Assembly (NCBI GenBank): GCA_964369685.1 | Contig: CAYJFB010000014.1 | Span: forward strand, 1-60,499 | Direction: 5' to 3' | Source of the DNA: Avidesulfovibrio sp964369685 | GTDB lineage: Bacteria > Desulfobacterota > Desulfovibrionia > Desulfovibrionales > Desulfovibrionaceae | DNA: 60,499 nt | In this document: in pieces, positions 1 to 7,993 of the stretch | Numbering within the stretch: the stretch's first letter is position 1 | How the letters are laid out: each line of letters starts with the position of its first letter | Made by a program: the position numbers and the translations under genes | The notes under the pieces: generated by a model | The model's input: the letters and a program-made list of their open reading frames with translations, nothing else | The model's database searches: none | What the model was told of the DNA's origin: nothing

Positions 1-1904
1 GTAAACTGTTCACCATGTTCTCGAGCCGTTGCCAGAGCCATTTCATCCAACAAGCTTTCTGTTTCAACACGACAGAACAGTGTCGTTCCATGAGTCAATT
101 CTTCTGCTGTAACGGTCAGCAAACCATCTGCAGAGAGCCGAAAAATCACTCGTACGGGCGCGTGTGCCGGTAAGCTTTCTGTAAGCCGAAGTGTTGCCGT
201 ACTCAACGGTAAACAAAAATCGGGTTCCAACAATGAAACACCATGATCCGTGCAATGGTGTTCGACCAAAACAAGTTCTATGCTTTGTTGTCCTTCTGCA
301 TGGGTTCCGAATGTTTCTGTCGATTCGCAGGGAATCGGATCGTCCTTATAAATTAACGTTCTGACCCGTTCACCATGTTCTGTCATGACCATAATCCCAA
401 ACCCTTTGGCCGAAACATTGACAATGTTTTGTACCACCATTGACGATTCGGAATCGAAAGCCATCGATGTGTCAAATGCATCGCCAACAAAACCATCTTG
501 TGCAAAACGATCCTGCTCAACAGTATCTGTAAGAGATGCTGTATCCGAAGTATCGGCAAAAAAATTGTCTGCTGCATTCTCTGTCTCGGTAAAGGAATCA
601 CCTTCAAAAAACGTTTCTGCAACAGCATTTTTATCGTATACTTCTTCTGTAATATCATAGTCATTGTGGGCAAAAGAAGCAGTACTTTCGGCTGTGGAAA
701 TGTTTTCAACAGCAAACGAGCCAGCTACGGAAGGAGGTTGAACAGCAAACGAATCCGCTGTTGAACGTGATCTTGAGAGCGTGTTTGGTCTTTCTTCTGA
801 GACCGTTTCATCCAAACGCAACGCGTGTTGTTGTTGATACACACCAAATAAAGCCGCACCTTCGGCCACGGCTTGATTTGGACGAAATTGCATCACGGCA
901 CATTCTTGACCAAAATGTTCCTGAATACCTTCTTGAATGTGCGGCATATACGTTGAACCGCCGACAAGCAACACCGTATCAACCGCAGAGACAAGACCGC
1001 GCTTGTTTGCACTGGTCAATAAATCTTTTGTAAGCGCAAGAGTTCGTAAAAAAAGCGGACGTGTCAACGCTTCAAACGCATCCCGTGAAAGCTCAAGCTG
1101 CACTTTACCAAAATCTGTACGCACTGTTTTGCGAAAAATATGTTGTCCCGTAAGATTTTTTTTACACGTCTCTGCCGCTTTCATCAATTCTTGAAACAAT
1201 TCTTGATCGGCAAGCAATTCATCGGGTAAGGCACCCGTTTGTTCACACGCGCTTTGCACAAAGGCCTCGACAAGGTGTTCATCCCAATTGCGACCGCCGA
1301 GTTTATCGTCGCCGCCTGTACTCAATACGGTGAGTGTGTCGCCATGCAGACGCATCAACGTGATATCAAACGTACCGCCGCCAAGATCATAGACCAACAC
1401 CGTCTGTTCCTGCGCACGGTTATTGATGTATGCCAATGCGGCAGCGGTGGGTTCGGGAATGATACCGACAACATTGAGGCCTGCCAGCTCTCCTGCCTGC
1501 CGAGTGGCTTCTTTTTGATTAATGCCAAAATAAGCAGGACAGGTGATCACCACATCACGAACCTCAAAACCTGAAGTGGCCTTGGCATCGGCGGCCAAAC
1601 GCCGTAAAATAAACGCCGCAATCTCTTGTGGTTTATATTCTGTTCCGTCGCAGGCAAAAATCCATGAATCGTCACCCATACTGCGTTTGACACAAGAAAC
1701 GACACGATCGGGATAGATGTCGCTGTGTTCGCGCGCCGTTCGTCCGATAACAACATTGTTCGAACTCTCAAAATAAACAACCGAAGGCGTGGTCATTTCG
1801 CCTTCGGCGTTGGGAATAATGACGGGCGTACCCGTATTGTCAACATAGGAAATACAAGAATACGTCGTACCGAGATCAATACCAAACACACGTTTCGAAG
1901 CCAT
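1..1904 (-). CDS. Hsp70 (DnaK)-family chaperone, 3' end outside window
   Basis: An ATP-dependent Hsp70-type chaperone, cytosolic. Reading the minus strand from the ATG at 1904 gives a continuous frame to the window edge (about 634 residues). The nucleotide-binding domain is clear: phosphate-1 loop GIDLGTTYS at residues 8-16, phosphate-2 DLGGGTFD near 171 and the adenosine motif LLVGGSTYMP near 313. After about residue 370 the usual short hydrophobic DnaK linker is replaced by roughly 100 acidic, Ser/Thr-rich residues, and then a beta-rich segment resembling an Hsp70 substrate domain. No dnaJ or grpE is adjacent, so this is probably a specialised Hsp70 paralogue rather than housekeeping dnaK. 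It follows msrBA on the same strand, separated by 108 bp containing a perfect hairpin. The C-terminus is not visible. Confidence 0.85.
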   Translation of the reverse strand, partial: MASKRVFGIDLGTTYSCISYVDNTGTPVIIPNAEGEMTTPSVVYFESSNNVVIGRTAREHSDIYPDRVVSCVKRSMGDDSWIFACDGTEYKPQEIAAFILRRLAADAKATSGFEVRDVVITCPAYFGINQKEATRQAGELAGLNVVGIIPEPTAAALAYINNRAQEQTVLVYDLGGGTFDITLMRLHGDTLTVLSTGGDDKLGGRNWDEHLVEAFVQSACEQTGALPDELLADQELFQELMKAAETCKKNLTGQHIFRKTVRTDFGKVQLELSRDAFEALTRPLFLRTLALTKDLLTSANKRGLVSAVDTVLLVGGSTYMPHIQEGIQEHFGQECAVMQFRPNQAVAEGAALFGVYQQQHALRLDETVSEERPNTLSRSRSTADSFAVQPPSVAGSFAVENISTAESTASFAHNDYDITEEVYDKNAVAETFFEGDSFTETENAADNFFADTSDTASLTDTVEQDRFAQDGFVGDAFDTSMAFDSESSMVVQNIVNVSAKGFGIMVMTEHGERVRTLIYKDDPIPCESTETFGTHAEGQQSIELVLVEHHCTDHGVSLLEPDFCLPLSTATLRLTESLPAHAPVRVIFRLSADGLLTVTAEELTHGTTLFCRVETESLLDEMALATAREHGEQF

Positions 1905-1941
1905 TCCCGCATCCTTTTGTTCAGGGATTATCCTTTACCTC

Positions 1942-1976
1942 TGCGTTCTTTGAGAATCTCCTCCTCAAAGAACGCA
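1942..1976 (-). promoter_or_regulatory. 13-bp perfect inverted repeat with 9-nt loop upstream of the Hsp70-like gene
   Basis: Arms at 1942-1954 and 1964-1976 are exact reverse complements (TGCGTTCTTTGAG and its complement). The structure starts 38 bp before the Hsp70-like ATG. No T-run follows on either strand, so a simple terminator is unlikely. The 9-nt spacing is the same as in the CIRCE heat-shock operator, but the sequence is not CIRCE. The arm sequence also occurs inside the element at 11858-12004, so this may instead be a repeat remnant. Confidence 0.45.
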
Positions 1977-2012
1977 TCACTTGTTGGAAAGAATAAAGTA
2001 GAAAAAAAGATG

Positions 2013-2987
2013 TTAGCTGTCAAAGCGTTTTACAGGCAAGTGGCACCCACCGCGTCCCGTGCGCGCGGTAAAATCTTGATGAAAGTCTTCTGCCGCAAAA
2101 AAAGCGGGTGCGGGAGAAATTTCTGTGGCAACATCCAACCCTTTTGTTTCCAAGTATGATTTCAACTGCTGCGCGATGTGGCGTTGATTGTCATCGGTAT
2201 AAAAGATAACACTACGGTATTGTGTACCGACATCAGGGCCTTGACGATTTACTTGTGTGGGATCATGAATTTCAAAAAAGAATTTGGCAAGGGTTTCAAA
2301 GTCTGTTTTTTGTGGATCAAAACGCACCCGTACCACTTCGGCATGCCCCGTGCGTCCTGTTGTCACGTCTTTGTATGTCGGAAATGGGGTTGAGCCGCCC
2401 ATGTATCCGGAAACGACATCAAGAACCCCCGGCAGTTTTTGAAAACCGTCTTCAACACCCCAAAAACAACCGCCTCCAAAAAAAGCCGTTGCAGGAGCTG
2501 AAATATCGGGAACAAAACGCATAGAAACCGAATTCACACAATGCCGAAGATTTTTTAAAGTAAAACCTTCACCCGCAAAAACATGTCCTAAATGTCCGCC
2601 ACAGTTGGAACAAACAATTTCTGTGCGAACACCATCGGCATCAGGCAAACGCAAGACGGCACCGGCAACGGCATCATCAAAACTCGGCCAACCACAGCCC
2701 GAATCAAATTTATCTGTAGAACGATACAAAGGCGCATCGCACTGCTTACAAACATACAGGCCTTCTGCTTTGTTATCTACATATTCACCCGAATAGGGCA
2801 ATTCGGTGCCTTTATCAAGAATGACGCGCGCTTCTTCGGGGGTTAATGGATTGAGCTCCATATTTCGTGCTCCTTGTTGTGGGGCAAGCGTCACAGCGTC
2901 AAGCTGTGATACTGCAAAAACACAAAAAAACAGAATAAAAAAAAGCAGAGACCATTTTGAAGTAAATATCTTTTTATACCATTTCAT
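2013..2987 (-). CDS. msrBA: Fused peptide methionine sulfoxide reductase MsrB-MsrA, membrane-anchored or exported
   Basis: A bifunctional repair enzyme reducing both R and S epimers of methionine sulfoxide in proteins. Residues 12-28 are a hydrophobic segment after a basic start, so a signal peptide or anchor places it in the periplasm. The MsrB domain (about 45-160) has zinc-type cysteine pairs at C80/C83 and C126/C129 and the catalytic Cys at 150 (RHC context). The MsrA domain (about 165-315) has the GCFW active site with Cys174. The order is MsrB then MsrA, the reverse of the MsrA-MsrB (PilB-like) arrangement. It lies upstream of an Hsp70-like gene and downstream of a Crp/Fnr regulator and nrfHA, a stress-related neighbourhood. 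No thioredoxin domain is fused. Confidence 0.93.
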   Translation of the reverse strand: MKWYKKIFTSKWSLLFFILFFCVFAVSQLDAVTLAPQQGARNMELNPLTPEEARVILDKGTELPYSGEYVDNKAEGLYVCKQCDAPLYRSTDKFDSGCGWPSFDDAVAGAVLRLPDADGVRTEIVCSNCGGHLGHVFAGEGFTLKNLRHCVNSVSMRFVPDISAPATAFFGGGCFWGVEDGFQKLPGVLDVVSGYMGGSTPFPTYKDVTTGRTGHAEVVRVRFDPQKTDFETLAKFFFEIHDPTQVNRQGPDVGTQYRSVIFYTDDNQRHIAQQLKSYLETKGLDVATEISPAPAFFAAEDFHQDFTARTGRGGCHLPVKRFDS

Positions 2988-3124
2988 TGAATCTATACCT
3001 CATGTGGTTTGGGTGAGCTTCTCCTTCTTTATTGCTTATAGTAACCATTCTCATTTAACTGTCAATTGTCTCGGTGACTCATAGAGACATTCATCTTCCC
3101 TGCGATGACTGTTTAAAGGTCAAA

Positions 3125-3802
3125 CTATTCTCCTTTAGCCCTATTTCTCAGGATTTGCTCATTTTTTATGTGTATAATTCGGCCTTCTATACTTATGGCG
3201 CCGCACTCCATAAGTTGAGAAAGTTGACGCGAAAGCGTTTCCCTTGCAAGACCCAATAAATTAGCCATATCTTCTCTCGAAAGATAAAAAGGAACTTGCG
3301 TGTCAGTACCTTCCATAAAGTATCTGTGTAAAATATAACCGGCAACACGCCTGGCGGCATTACGCTCCCCTTGGGCAGATAATTTTTGTATAAGCATGCG
3401 CTGACGCAAAGAAAATGCTGACAACATTCGCAAAGCGAATATCGATGACGCCTGAACAAGTTCAAAACAAAGTTTTTGTGGCAAAAAAAGACTGGTTGTT
3501 TTTTCCATAGCCAAAGCTGTTAAGGCGTGTGTTCCATTTTGAAAAACAGCTCCTTCGCCCACACTTTGTCCATCTCGTGCAATAAAAAGAACAAGTTCAC
3601 GCCCTTCAGATGTCATGCGCACAAGCTTGACAGATCCTTCTAAAAGAATATGCATGCCATCAGCTTTTTCTGCTTCTGAAAACAATGTTTCATGAGGAGA
3701 AAATTGTTTTTCTTGCGCGCAATGAACAATGGTATCCACATGACAAGATTGTAGATTTTCAAAGATAGTCAAATCTAAAACTTGAGAGCGAGATATTTTC
3801 AT
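3125..3802 (-). CDS. Crp/Fnr-family transcriptional regulator, HcpR-like candidate
   Basis: A 225-residue DNA-binding regulator. Residues about 15-120 form a cyclic-nucleotide-binding-type beta roll (GSVKLVRMTSEGRELVLF). The C-terminal winged helix-turn-helix contains LSREDMANLLGLARETLSRQL at about 171-191, with the RET-SR recognition helix typical of Crp/Fnr proteins. The N-terminal Cys cluster of oxygen-sensing Fnr is absent. A perfect-arm TGTGA-N6-TCACA site lies 59 bp upstream of its start and a second lies upstream of nrfHA. That consensus matches what has been described for HcpR regulators of nitrosative stress in Desulfovibrio, so I infer autoregulation and control of nrfHA. The ligand (NO, heme or other) cannot be read from the sequence. 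Confidence 0.85.
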   Translation of the reverse strand: MKISRSQVLDLTIFENLQSCHVDTIVHCAQEKQFSPHETLFSEAEKADGMHILLEGSVKLVRMTSEGRELVLFIARDGQSVGEGAVFQNGTHALTALAMEKTTSLFLPQKLCFELVQASSIFALRMLSAFSLRQRMLIQKLSAQGERNAARRVAGYILHRYFMEGTDTQVPFYLSREDMANLLGLARETLSRQLSQLMECGAISIEGRIIHIKNEQILRNRAKGE

Positions 3803-3860
3803 GGAAACCCCTTTTGAAAGTTCTTAACACGCAAGAATAAAGGCATTTATATTTTTAAAC

Positions 3861-3876
3861 TGTGATGCATGTCACA
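3861..3876. promoter_or_regulatory. Crp-type operator (TGTGA-N6-TCACA) upstream of the Crp/Fnr gene
   Basis: TGTGATGCATGTCACA has exact 5-bp inverted arms with a 6-bp spacer and sits 59 bp upstream of the regulator's ATG. It has the same architecture as the site at 6115-6130. Autoregulation is inferred. Confidence 0.7.
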
Positions 3877-3895
3877 CGCATATACATTATTTACA

Positions 3896-3912
3896 GAGTG
3901 CGTTCACATAAA
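3896..3912 (+). repeat. Solo terminal-repeat-like sequence related to the MITE at 11858-12004
   Basis: GAGTGCGTTCACATAAA matches the terminal arm of the 11858 element (GAGCGTGTTCACATAAA) at 15 of 17 positions. I found no matching opposite end nearby, so it may be a remnant or coincidence. Confidence 0.35.
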
Positions 3913-3947
3913 AAAATCAGCACTTTTTATCGTGCTGATTTTTTTAT
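3911..3947 (-). terminator. Rho-independent terminator of nrfHA, possibly bidirectional
   Basis: Stem AAAAAATCAGCAC (3911-3923) pairs perfectly with 3932-3944 across an 8-nt loop. A-runs and T-runs flank both sides, so it could act on both strands. It lies directly downstream of the nrfA stop codon. Confidence 0.8.
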
Positions 3948-3957
3948 AGTAAAAGGA

Positions 3958-5517
3958 TTAATTCAACTGAGTGGATTTTTTATCTCCTTCCCACATGAGT
4001 TGTGCCTCAGGTAACGGCTTTAAAAGATTAAGCCATGTATGTGATTTTAGGTATTCCGGATCTTGTTGAAGTTTTCTTGACATCTCCAAAATCGGCGGCA
4101 CAAGCGTGGTGATATCTTGTGAAAGTTCAGCTGCAATGCTAAATTCCGAAGCTTTCATGGCCAAATCAATGGCTTTTTGACTACAATCAATGGAAGTAGC
4201 TAACGTATCCAATGATTTAACAGGATTATGAAAACCCACACTATTTTCTGCAGAAACATAATCCCAGAACAATTGTCCCTTACGAATATTATCGCGAGCT
4301 TCCACCATGAAAGCATCATACTCAGCATTTTGCAGAGTAGAAAGGCTTGCAAGGCGCACGGCTTCATGAGCTTTTACAGAGTATTCTTGTGCTATGAGTA
4401 ATTGCTCATACGTTTTTTCTTGTGTGTACAGAACACGTTGGCGTAAATATTCAGGGCTCTTATCAGAATGGCATTGCCGACAAGCGCGCATTTCCGGATC
4501 TTTTAAAGGACTGGTCCACCAATGCGAAGACATTTTCTGCTTATCTTCAGCCAAGACATACGGCATATGACAATCGGCACAAGAAACACCGGCAGCTCCA
4601 TGAGGACCGTCAATCCAAGTTTCATATTCCGGATGTTGTACTTTAATCATAGGCGTTTGGGAAGCAGGATGCACCCAATCGGTAAATTGTCCTTCAAAAC
4701 CTGCTCTGTTTCCATCGCCATGGCCTTGATAATATACATACATGTCCTCCGGACTAAAACCATTATCCCAAGGGAATACAGGTTTTTTGGCGACACCTTG
4801 CCCCGGATCGGTGAAATAGTATTCCACATGACATTGTGCACACACAAGACTCCGCATTTCATTACGAGAAATGGTCGTGAGATCTTTACCGCTTCTGACC
4901 AACCAATCTTTTAATGGTTCACTATAGAGCTGTAACTCCATAGTTTCAGAGTTATGACAGTTGGCACAGCCTATAGTGTCTTCAACAGGATCAATGGTCG
5001 TTCGAAAATCATTCACGTCCATAGCCCAAAAGGCGTCCCCATGCTCCTCCAATAAGGGAACCATTTGCGGGGTTTTACAATTCCAACAAGTGGCAGGCAA
5101 GCCGCCTTTTTCTTGGAATCGATTAATACGGTCTATCTCCAAAAAATCGTGAATGGCAAGAGTATGCCCACGGGCTTCGTTGTATTCATACATGAAAGGA
5201 TAACCCAGCCAAAGATTTTTTAAGTAAGGTTGTGCGTGTTTAAAGCCCTTAGGTAAAGGATTTATATTATCATTTTTCCTGTAGTTGACGGATCCCTTAT
5301 ACGCCGTCATGATTTCAGATTCATCATTTCTTTTGTAAGAAAGAGCATGTTCCGGAAAAACTTCCAAAAAAGGATCAAGTTTGTATTCTTTTTCTCCCAA
5401 GCCTGTTTTATACACGGGCGTTGTGAGCTCTGTACTCACTTTGTCATCATCACATCCCGCCAGAACCAGAGGAAAGAATGCTAAAGTGAAAAAAATAAAA
5501 CAAGTTATCTTATTCAT
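3958..5517 (-). CDS. nrfA: Pentaheme cytochrome c nitrite reductase catalytic subunit NrfA
   Basis: Reduces nitrite to ammonium with six electrons at the outer face of the cytoplasmic membrane; the family also reduces NO and hydroxylamine. The active-site heme uses the diagnostic CWNCK motif (C144-K148) with lysine as ligand. Four ordinary CxxCH hemes follow at C184, C226, C313 and C346. The N-terminus has a lipoprotein signal with lipobox LAGC (lipidation at C22), so the protein should be membrane-tethered. It overlaps nrfH by 8 bp, which implies translational coupling, and ends at a strong terminator. Length (519 aa) suits the family. Control by the neighbouring Crp/Fnr regulator is inferred from the site at 6115-6130. 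Confidence 0.97.
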   Translation of the reverse strand: MNKITCFIFFTLAFFPLVLAGCDDDKVSTELTTPVYKTGLGEKEYKLDPFLEVFPEHALSYKRNDESEIMTAYKGSVNYRKNDNINPLPKGFKHAQPYLKNLWLGYPFMYEYNEARGHTLAIHDFLEIDRINRFQEKGGLPATCWNCKTPQMVPLLEEHGDAFWAMDVNDFRTTIDPVEDTIGCANCHNSETMELQLYSEPLKDWLVRSGKDLTTISRNEMRSLVCAQCHVEYYFTDPGQGVAKKPVFPWDNGFSPEDMYVYYQGHGDGNRAGFEGQFTDWVHPASQTPMIKVQHPEYETWIDGPHGAAGVSCADCHMPYVLAEDKQKMSSHWWTSPLKDPEMRACRQCHSDKSPEYLRQRVLYTQEKTYEQLLIAQEYSVKAHEAVRLASLSTLQNAEYDAFMVEARDNIRKGQLFWDYVSAENSVGFHNPVKSLDTLATSIDCSQKAIDLAMKASEFSIAAELSQDITTLVPPILEMSRKLQQDPEYLKSHTWLNLLKPLPEAQLMWEGDKKSTQLN

Positions 5518-5980
5518 AGCTGACCATCCTTACATCTATAGGTTTCATTCTTTGATGCGGTACGTTGCGATGACAAGAAACGCAAGAGTCCTTAACCATC
5601 ATCACAGCAACATTTTTATTCGTCATTCTGTGACAACGAATACAATTGTCCATGATGATGGCCTTCATGTCAGCTGTCGACATGATGGGCAGGTCATATT
5701 GACCCACTGTATTGAGGTAAATATCTGTAGCCCCAAGTTTTGCCTTAGTCCATAAGTAGTTTGCCACAGAATCGTGCGGTAAATGACAATCATTACAAGC
5801 TAAATCTGCATGAAGAGACGTTTTGTGAGACACAGACGCAGGAAGCATGACATGACACGATGCACAAAAAGCTCGTTCATTGGTACGTTCAATGACGTAT
5901 TGTGAAGCAGCCAATGCACCGGCACCCATAACAACACCCACTACCAAGGTTAAAAATGTCAAGCGATGTAAATGCTTCAT
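5510..5980 (-). CDS. nrfH: Tetraheme menaquinol dehydrogenase subunit NrfH
   Basis: The NapC/NirT-family membrane cytochrome that takes electrons from menaquinol and passes them to NrfA. One N-terminal transmembrane helix (about residues 8-25) is followed by four CxxCH heme motifs beginning at C39, C62, C113 and C133. Its 156 residues match the usual length. It is the first gene of the nrfHA operon and its 3' end overlaps nrfA by 8 bp. The promoter region upstream holds a Crp-type palindrome 135 bp before the start. The start ATG at 5980 is preceded by an AGGAGG-like run. Confidence 0.96.
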   Translation of the reverse strand: MKHLHRLTFLTLVVGVVMGAGALAASQYVIERTNERAFCASCHVMLPASVSHKTSLHADLACNDCHLPHDSVANYLWTKAKLGATDIYLNTVGQYDLPIMSTADMKAIIMDNCIRCHRMTNKNVAVMMVKDSCVSCHRNVPHQRMKPIDVRMVSYE

Positions 5981-6114
5981 TTTTCCTCCTTTTTACAGTG
6001 TTCATGCCTTTAAAATGCAGTCATCAAAAAAAAATTTTATTTATACATCACACACCGTCAGCAAGAGTTATATGTGTGAGTTACTGTTATTATAACCTAT
6101 CTACACAAAAAAAA

Positions 6115-6130
6115 TGTGATTTGCATCACA
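6115..6130. promoter_or_regulatory. Crp-type operator (TGTGA-N6-TCACA) upstream of nrfHA
   Basis: TGTGATTTGCATCACA: exact 5-bp inverted arms and a 6-bp spacer, the Crp/HcpR-type consensus, 135 bp upstream of the nrfH start. The site upstream of the Crp/Fnr gene has the same arms. Confidence 0.72.
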
Positions 6131-6176
6131 AAACATTGAACATTTCTTTATTGTTCTATGACATGGTATATAAAGA

Positions 6177-6206
6177 TAAAAAAGCCTCCTTTTAAGAAGG
6201 AGGCTT
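6177..6206 (-). terminator. Rho-independent terminator of proB
   Basis: Stem AAGCCTCCTT (6182-6191) pairs with 6197-6206. On the minus strand it is followed by a T-run (6176-6181). It lies downstream of proB and just upstream of the nrfHA control region. Confidence 0.8.
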
Positions 6207-6279
6207 ACGGATGGAAAAAACCGGTTGTTTATGCCTATTATCACAGGCAAAGAGGCAAAAGCACTATAAACAACAGAAG

Positions 6280-7437
6280 TTACAGTGCGGCATTCAGGAG
6301 CATATTATCGCGATGGATGGCTTCGGGATAGTGGGCATCGCCAAGACGTCTGGCGACTTCTTCACGCGAAAGTTGTTGTATTTCACGCAATGTTTCGGCA
6401 GGGTAATTGCTCAAACCAACACCAAGATCAACACCGTCATAGACAATCTTAACCAAAAAACCTGCAGGAAAATCACCGTGTACCCCAATAATACCTGCAG
6501 AAAGTAAACTCTTACCGTTTTTACGCAATGCTGTGGCTGCGCCGGCATCAATTTCTAATGTGCCGCACGGTTCGGATTGATAGGCCAACCAGTATTTTCG
6601 CCGTGAAATCGTACGCTCTTCAGGTCGAATCCATGTCCCGATTTTTTCTCCTGCAAACGCTCTTGTGATCACGTTTGGTTCGCGCCCGGGTAAAATCAAT
6701 GTAGGCACACCAAGCTGTGCCGCTCGTGCTGCAGATAAAAGCTTTGAATACATACCACCTGTTCCCAAAGTCGTCTTTCCGCCACACAACGTATTGAGAT
6801 CCAAATCACGCACCCGCTCAATACAAGGAAGAATGTTTGCTTCAACACAAATTTGAGGATTGGCGTCAAGAACACCGCCGATGGTTGTCAAATTGATAAA
6901 CAAATCTGCCTCAACCGTATTCAAAAGAAGGCTGGCAAGATTATCATTATCGCTGAATTTCAGCTCATTGACCGACACCGTGTCGTTTTCATTCACAACA
7001 GGAATGACATGCCAATCAAGAAGTGTCGAAAACGTATTGCGAACATTTAAAAACCGTGTGCGGTTTCTCAGATCGTCGCGAGTCAACAAAATCTGTGAGG
7101 TCAAAACACCCCGTTGAGCAAAGGCCTGATCATAAAAATGCATCAGACGACTCTGGCCTATCGACGCCAACGCTTGACGCGCGGCAAGGTTGTTTGCTTC
7201 TTCTGCCTTTTGTGACGCAACGGCCGTACGTCCCGCCGCAACCGCTCCGGAAGAAACCAAAATCACTCGCCGAGGCTTCTGTGAATCTGCGGCTTGCAGT
7301 GTCGCCAACTGCGCAACAAGGTTATCCAAAACACCTTGAATCAAAGCAGAACCGTCACTCAAAACCGTAGAACCAACCTTCACAACAATACACGCGGCAG
7401 CCTGCAATGCCGCATCTCGTTCTTGTTCCCAATCCAA
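6280..7437 (-). CDS. proB: Glutamate 5-kinase ProB (with PUA domain)
   Basis: Phosphorylates glutamate, the first step of proline synthesis. The amino-acid-kinase domain begins VVKVGSTVLS (residues 18-27), and GTGGMYSKLLSA and the ATP-site region follow. The C-terminal about 90 residues are the PUA domain found in long ProB proteins (WLAYQSEPCGTLEIDAGA). I chose the TTG at 7437 because GAGGAG lies 6-9 bases before it and the protein then begins at the conserved kinase domain; an ATG at 7524 would add 29 residues with no family counterpart. Length is 385 aa. No proA is adjacent. Confidence 0.92.
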   Translation of the reverse strand: MDWEQERDAALQAAACIVVKVGSTVLSDGSALIQGVLDNLVAQLATLQAADSQKPRRVILVSSGAVAAGRTAVASQKAEEANNLAARQALASIGQSRLMHFYDQAFAQRGVLTSQILLTRDDLRNRTRFLNVRNTFSTLLDWHVIPVVNENDTVSVNELKFSDNDNLASLLLNTVEADLFINLTTIGGVLDANPQICVEANILPCIERVRDLDLNTLCGGKTTLGTGGMYSKLLSAARAAQLGVPTLILPGREPNVITRAFAGEKIGTWIRPEERTISRRKYWLAYQSEPCGTLEIDAGAATALRKNGKSLLSAGIIGVHGDFPAGFLVKIVYDGVDLGVGLSNYPAETLREIQQLSREEVARRLGDAHYPEAIHRDNMLLNAAL

Positions 7438-7531
7438 CGTCTTTCTCCTCACCACATGAATATTCCGAGAAAGCAAAACACACAATTTTACTCCCTCGGA
7501 AACAATCAAAGCAGATAATATCAAAAAAAAC

Positions 7532-7586
7532 TTACTCGGCTTCCCAAGCGATTATGAAAAAATATTTACTCGGCTTTCCAAGCAAT
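7532..7586. repeat. Duplicated 21-bp ridA 3' end
   Basis: The last 21 bp of ridA (7566-7586) recur at 7532-7552 with two mismatches, 34 bp away in the same orientation, including the stop codon. On the minus strand the extra copy would encode IAWEAE-stop, against IAWKAE-stop in ridA. It looks like a remnant of a tandem duplication or recombination at the gene end. Confidence 0.7.
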
Positions 7587-7943
7587 ACAATCTATTTCAA
7601 CTTTTACATCGATAACCATCTGCGCCTGAACGCAAACCCGTGCAGGTGCATCCTCAATCGAAAAATATTTACAATAAACAGCATTGAAGGCCGCAAAATC
7701 TCTGGTGTCGTCAAGATATACCGTCACACGCACAACGTCCTTGGCACTGTATCCCGCCATAGCCAAGCGAGCCATCACATTATCCAGTGTTTGGGTGGCT
7801 TGTGCCGTAATATCGCCGGTTACCAGTTTACCTTCATCATTGCGTGGAACCTGTCCTGCAACATACAACCAACCGTCTGCTTTTACAGCTTGAGCCGCCG
7901 GTGTGGTGCCCGGTTTGGGCAAGCCGAAACGTTCAATACCCAT
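7566..7943 (-). CDS. ridA: RidA-family enamine/imine deaminase
   Basis: A cytosolic trimeric enzyme that hydrolyses reactive 2-aminoacrylate and related enamines released by PLP enzymes. The whole 125-residue chain is the YjgF/YER057c/UK114 fold; LYVAGQVP, the DVVRVTVYLDD stretch and the substrate-binding arginine in APARVCVQA near residue 102 are visible. It lies between motA and proB on the same strand. A 21-bp copy of its 3' end follows the stop codon. Confidence 0.9.
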   Translation of the reverse strand: MGIERFGLPKPGTTPAAQAVKADGWLYVAGQVPRNDEGKLVTGDITAQATQTLDNVMARLAMAGYSAKDVVRVTVYLDDTRDFAAFNAVYCKYFSIEDAPARVCVQAQMVIDVKVEIDCIAWKAE

Positions 7944-7993
7944 TGTTTTTACTCCATCTATACGAGGTTATGTAAAAAAATATCCATTCAAAT

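Noticed and set aside
1942..1976. CIRCE operator
   Set aside because: Geometry fits (arms with 9-nt loop) but the sequence does not match the CIRCE consensus.
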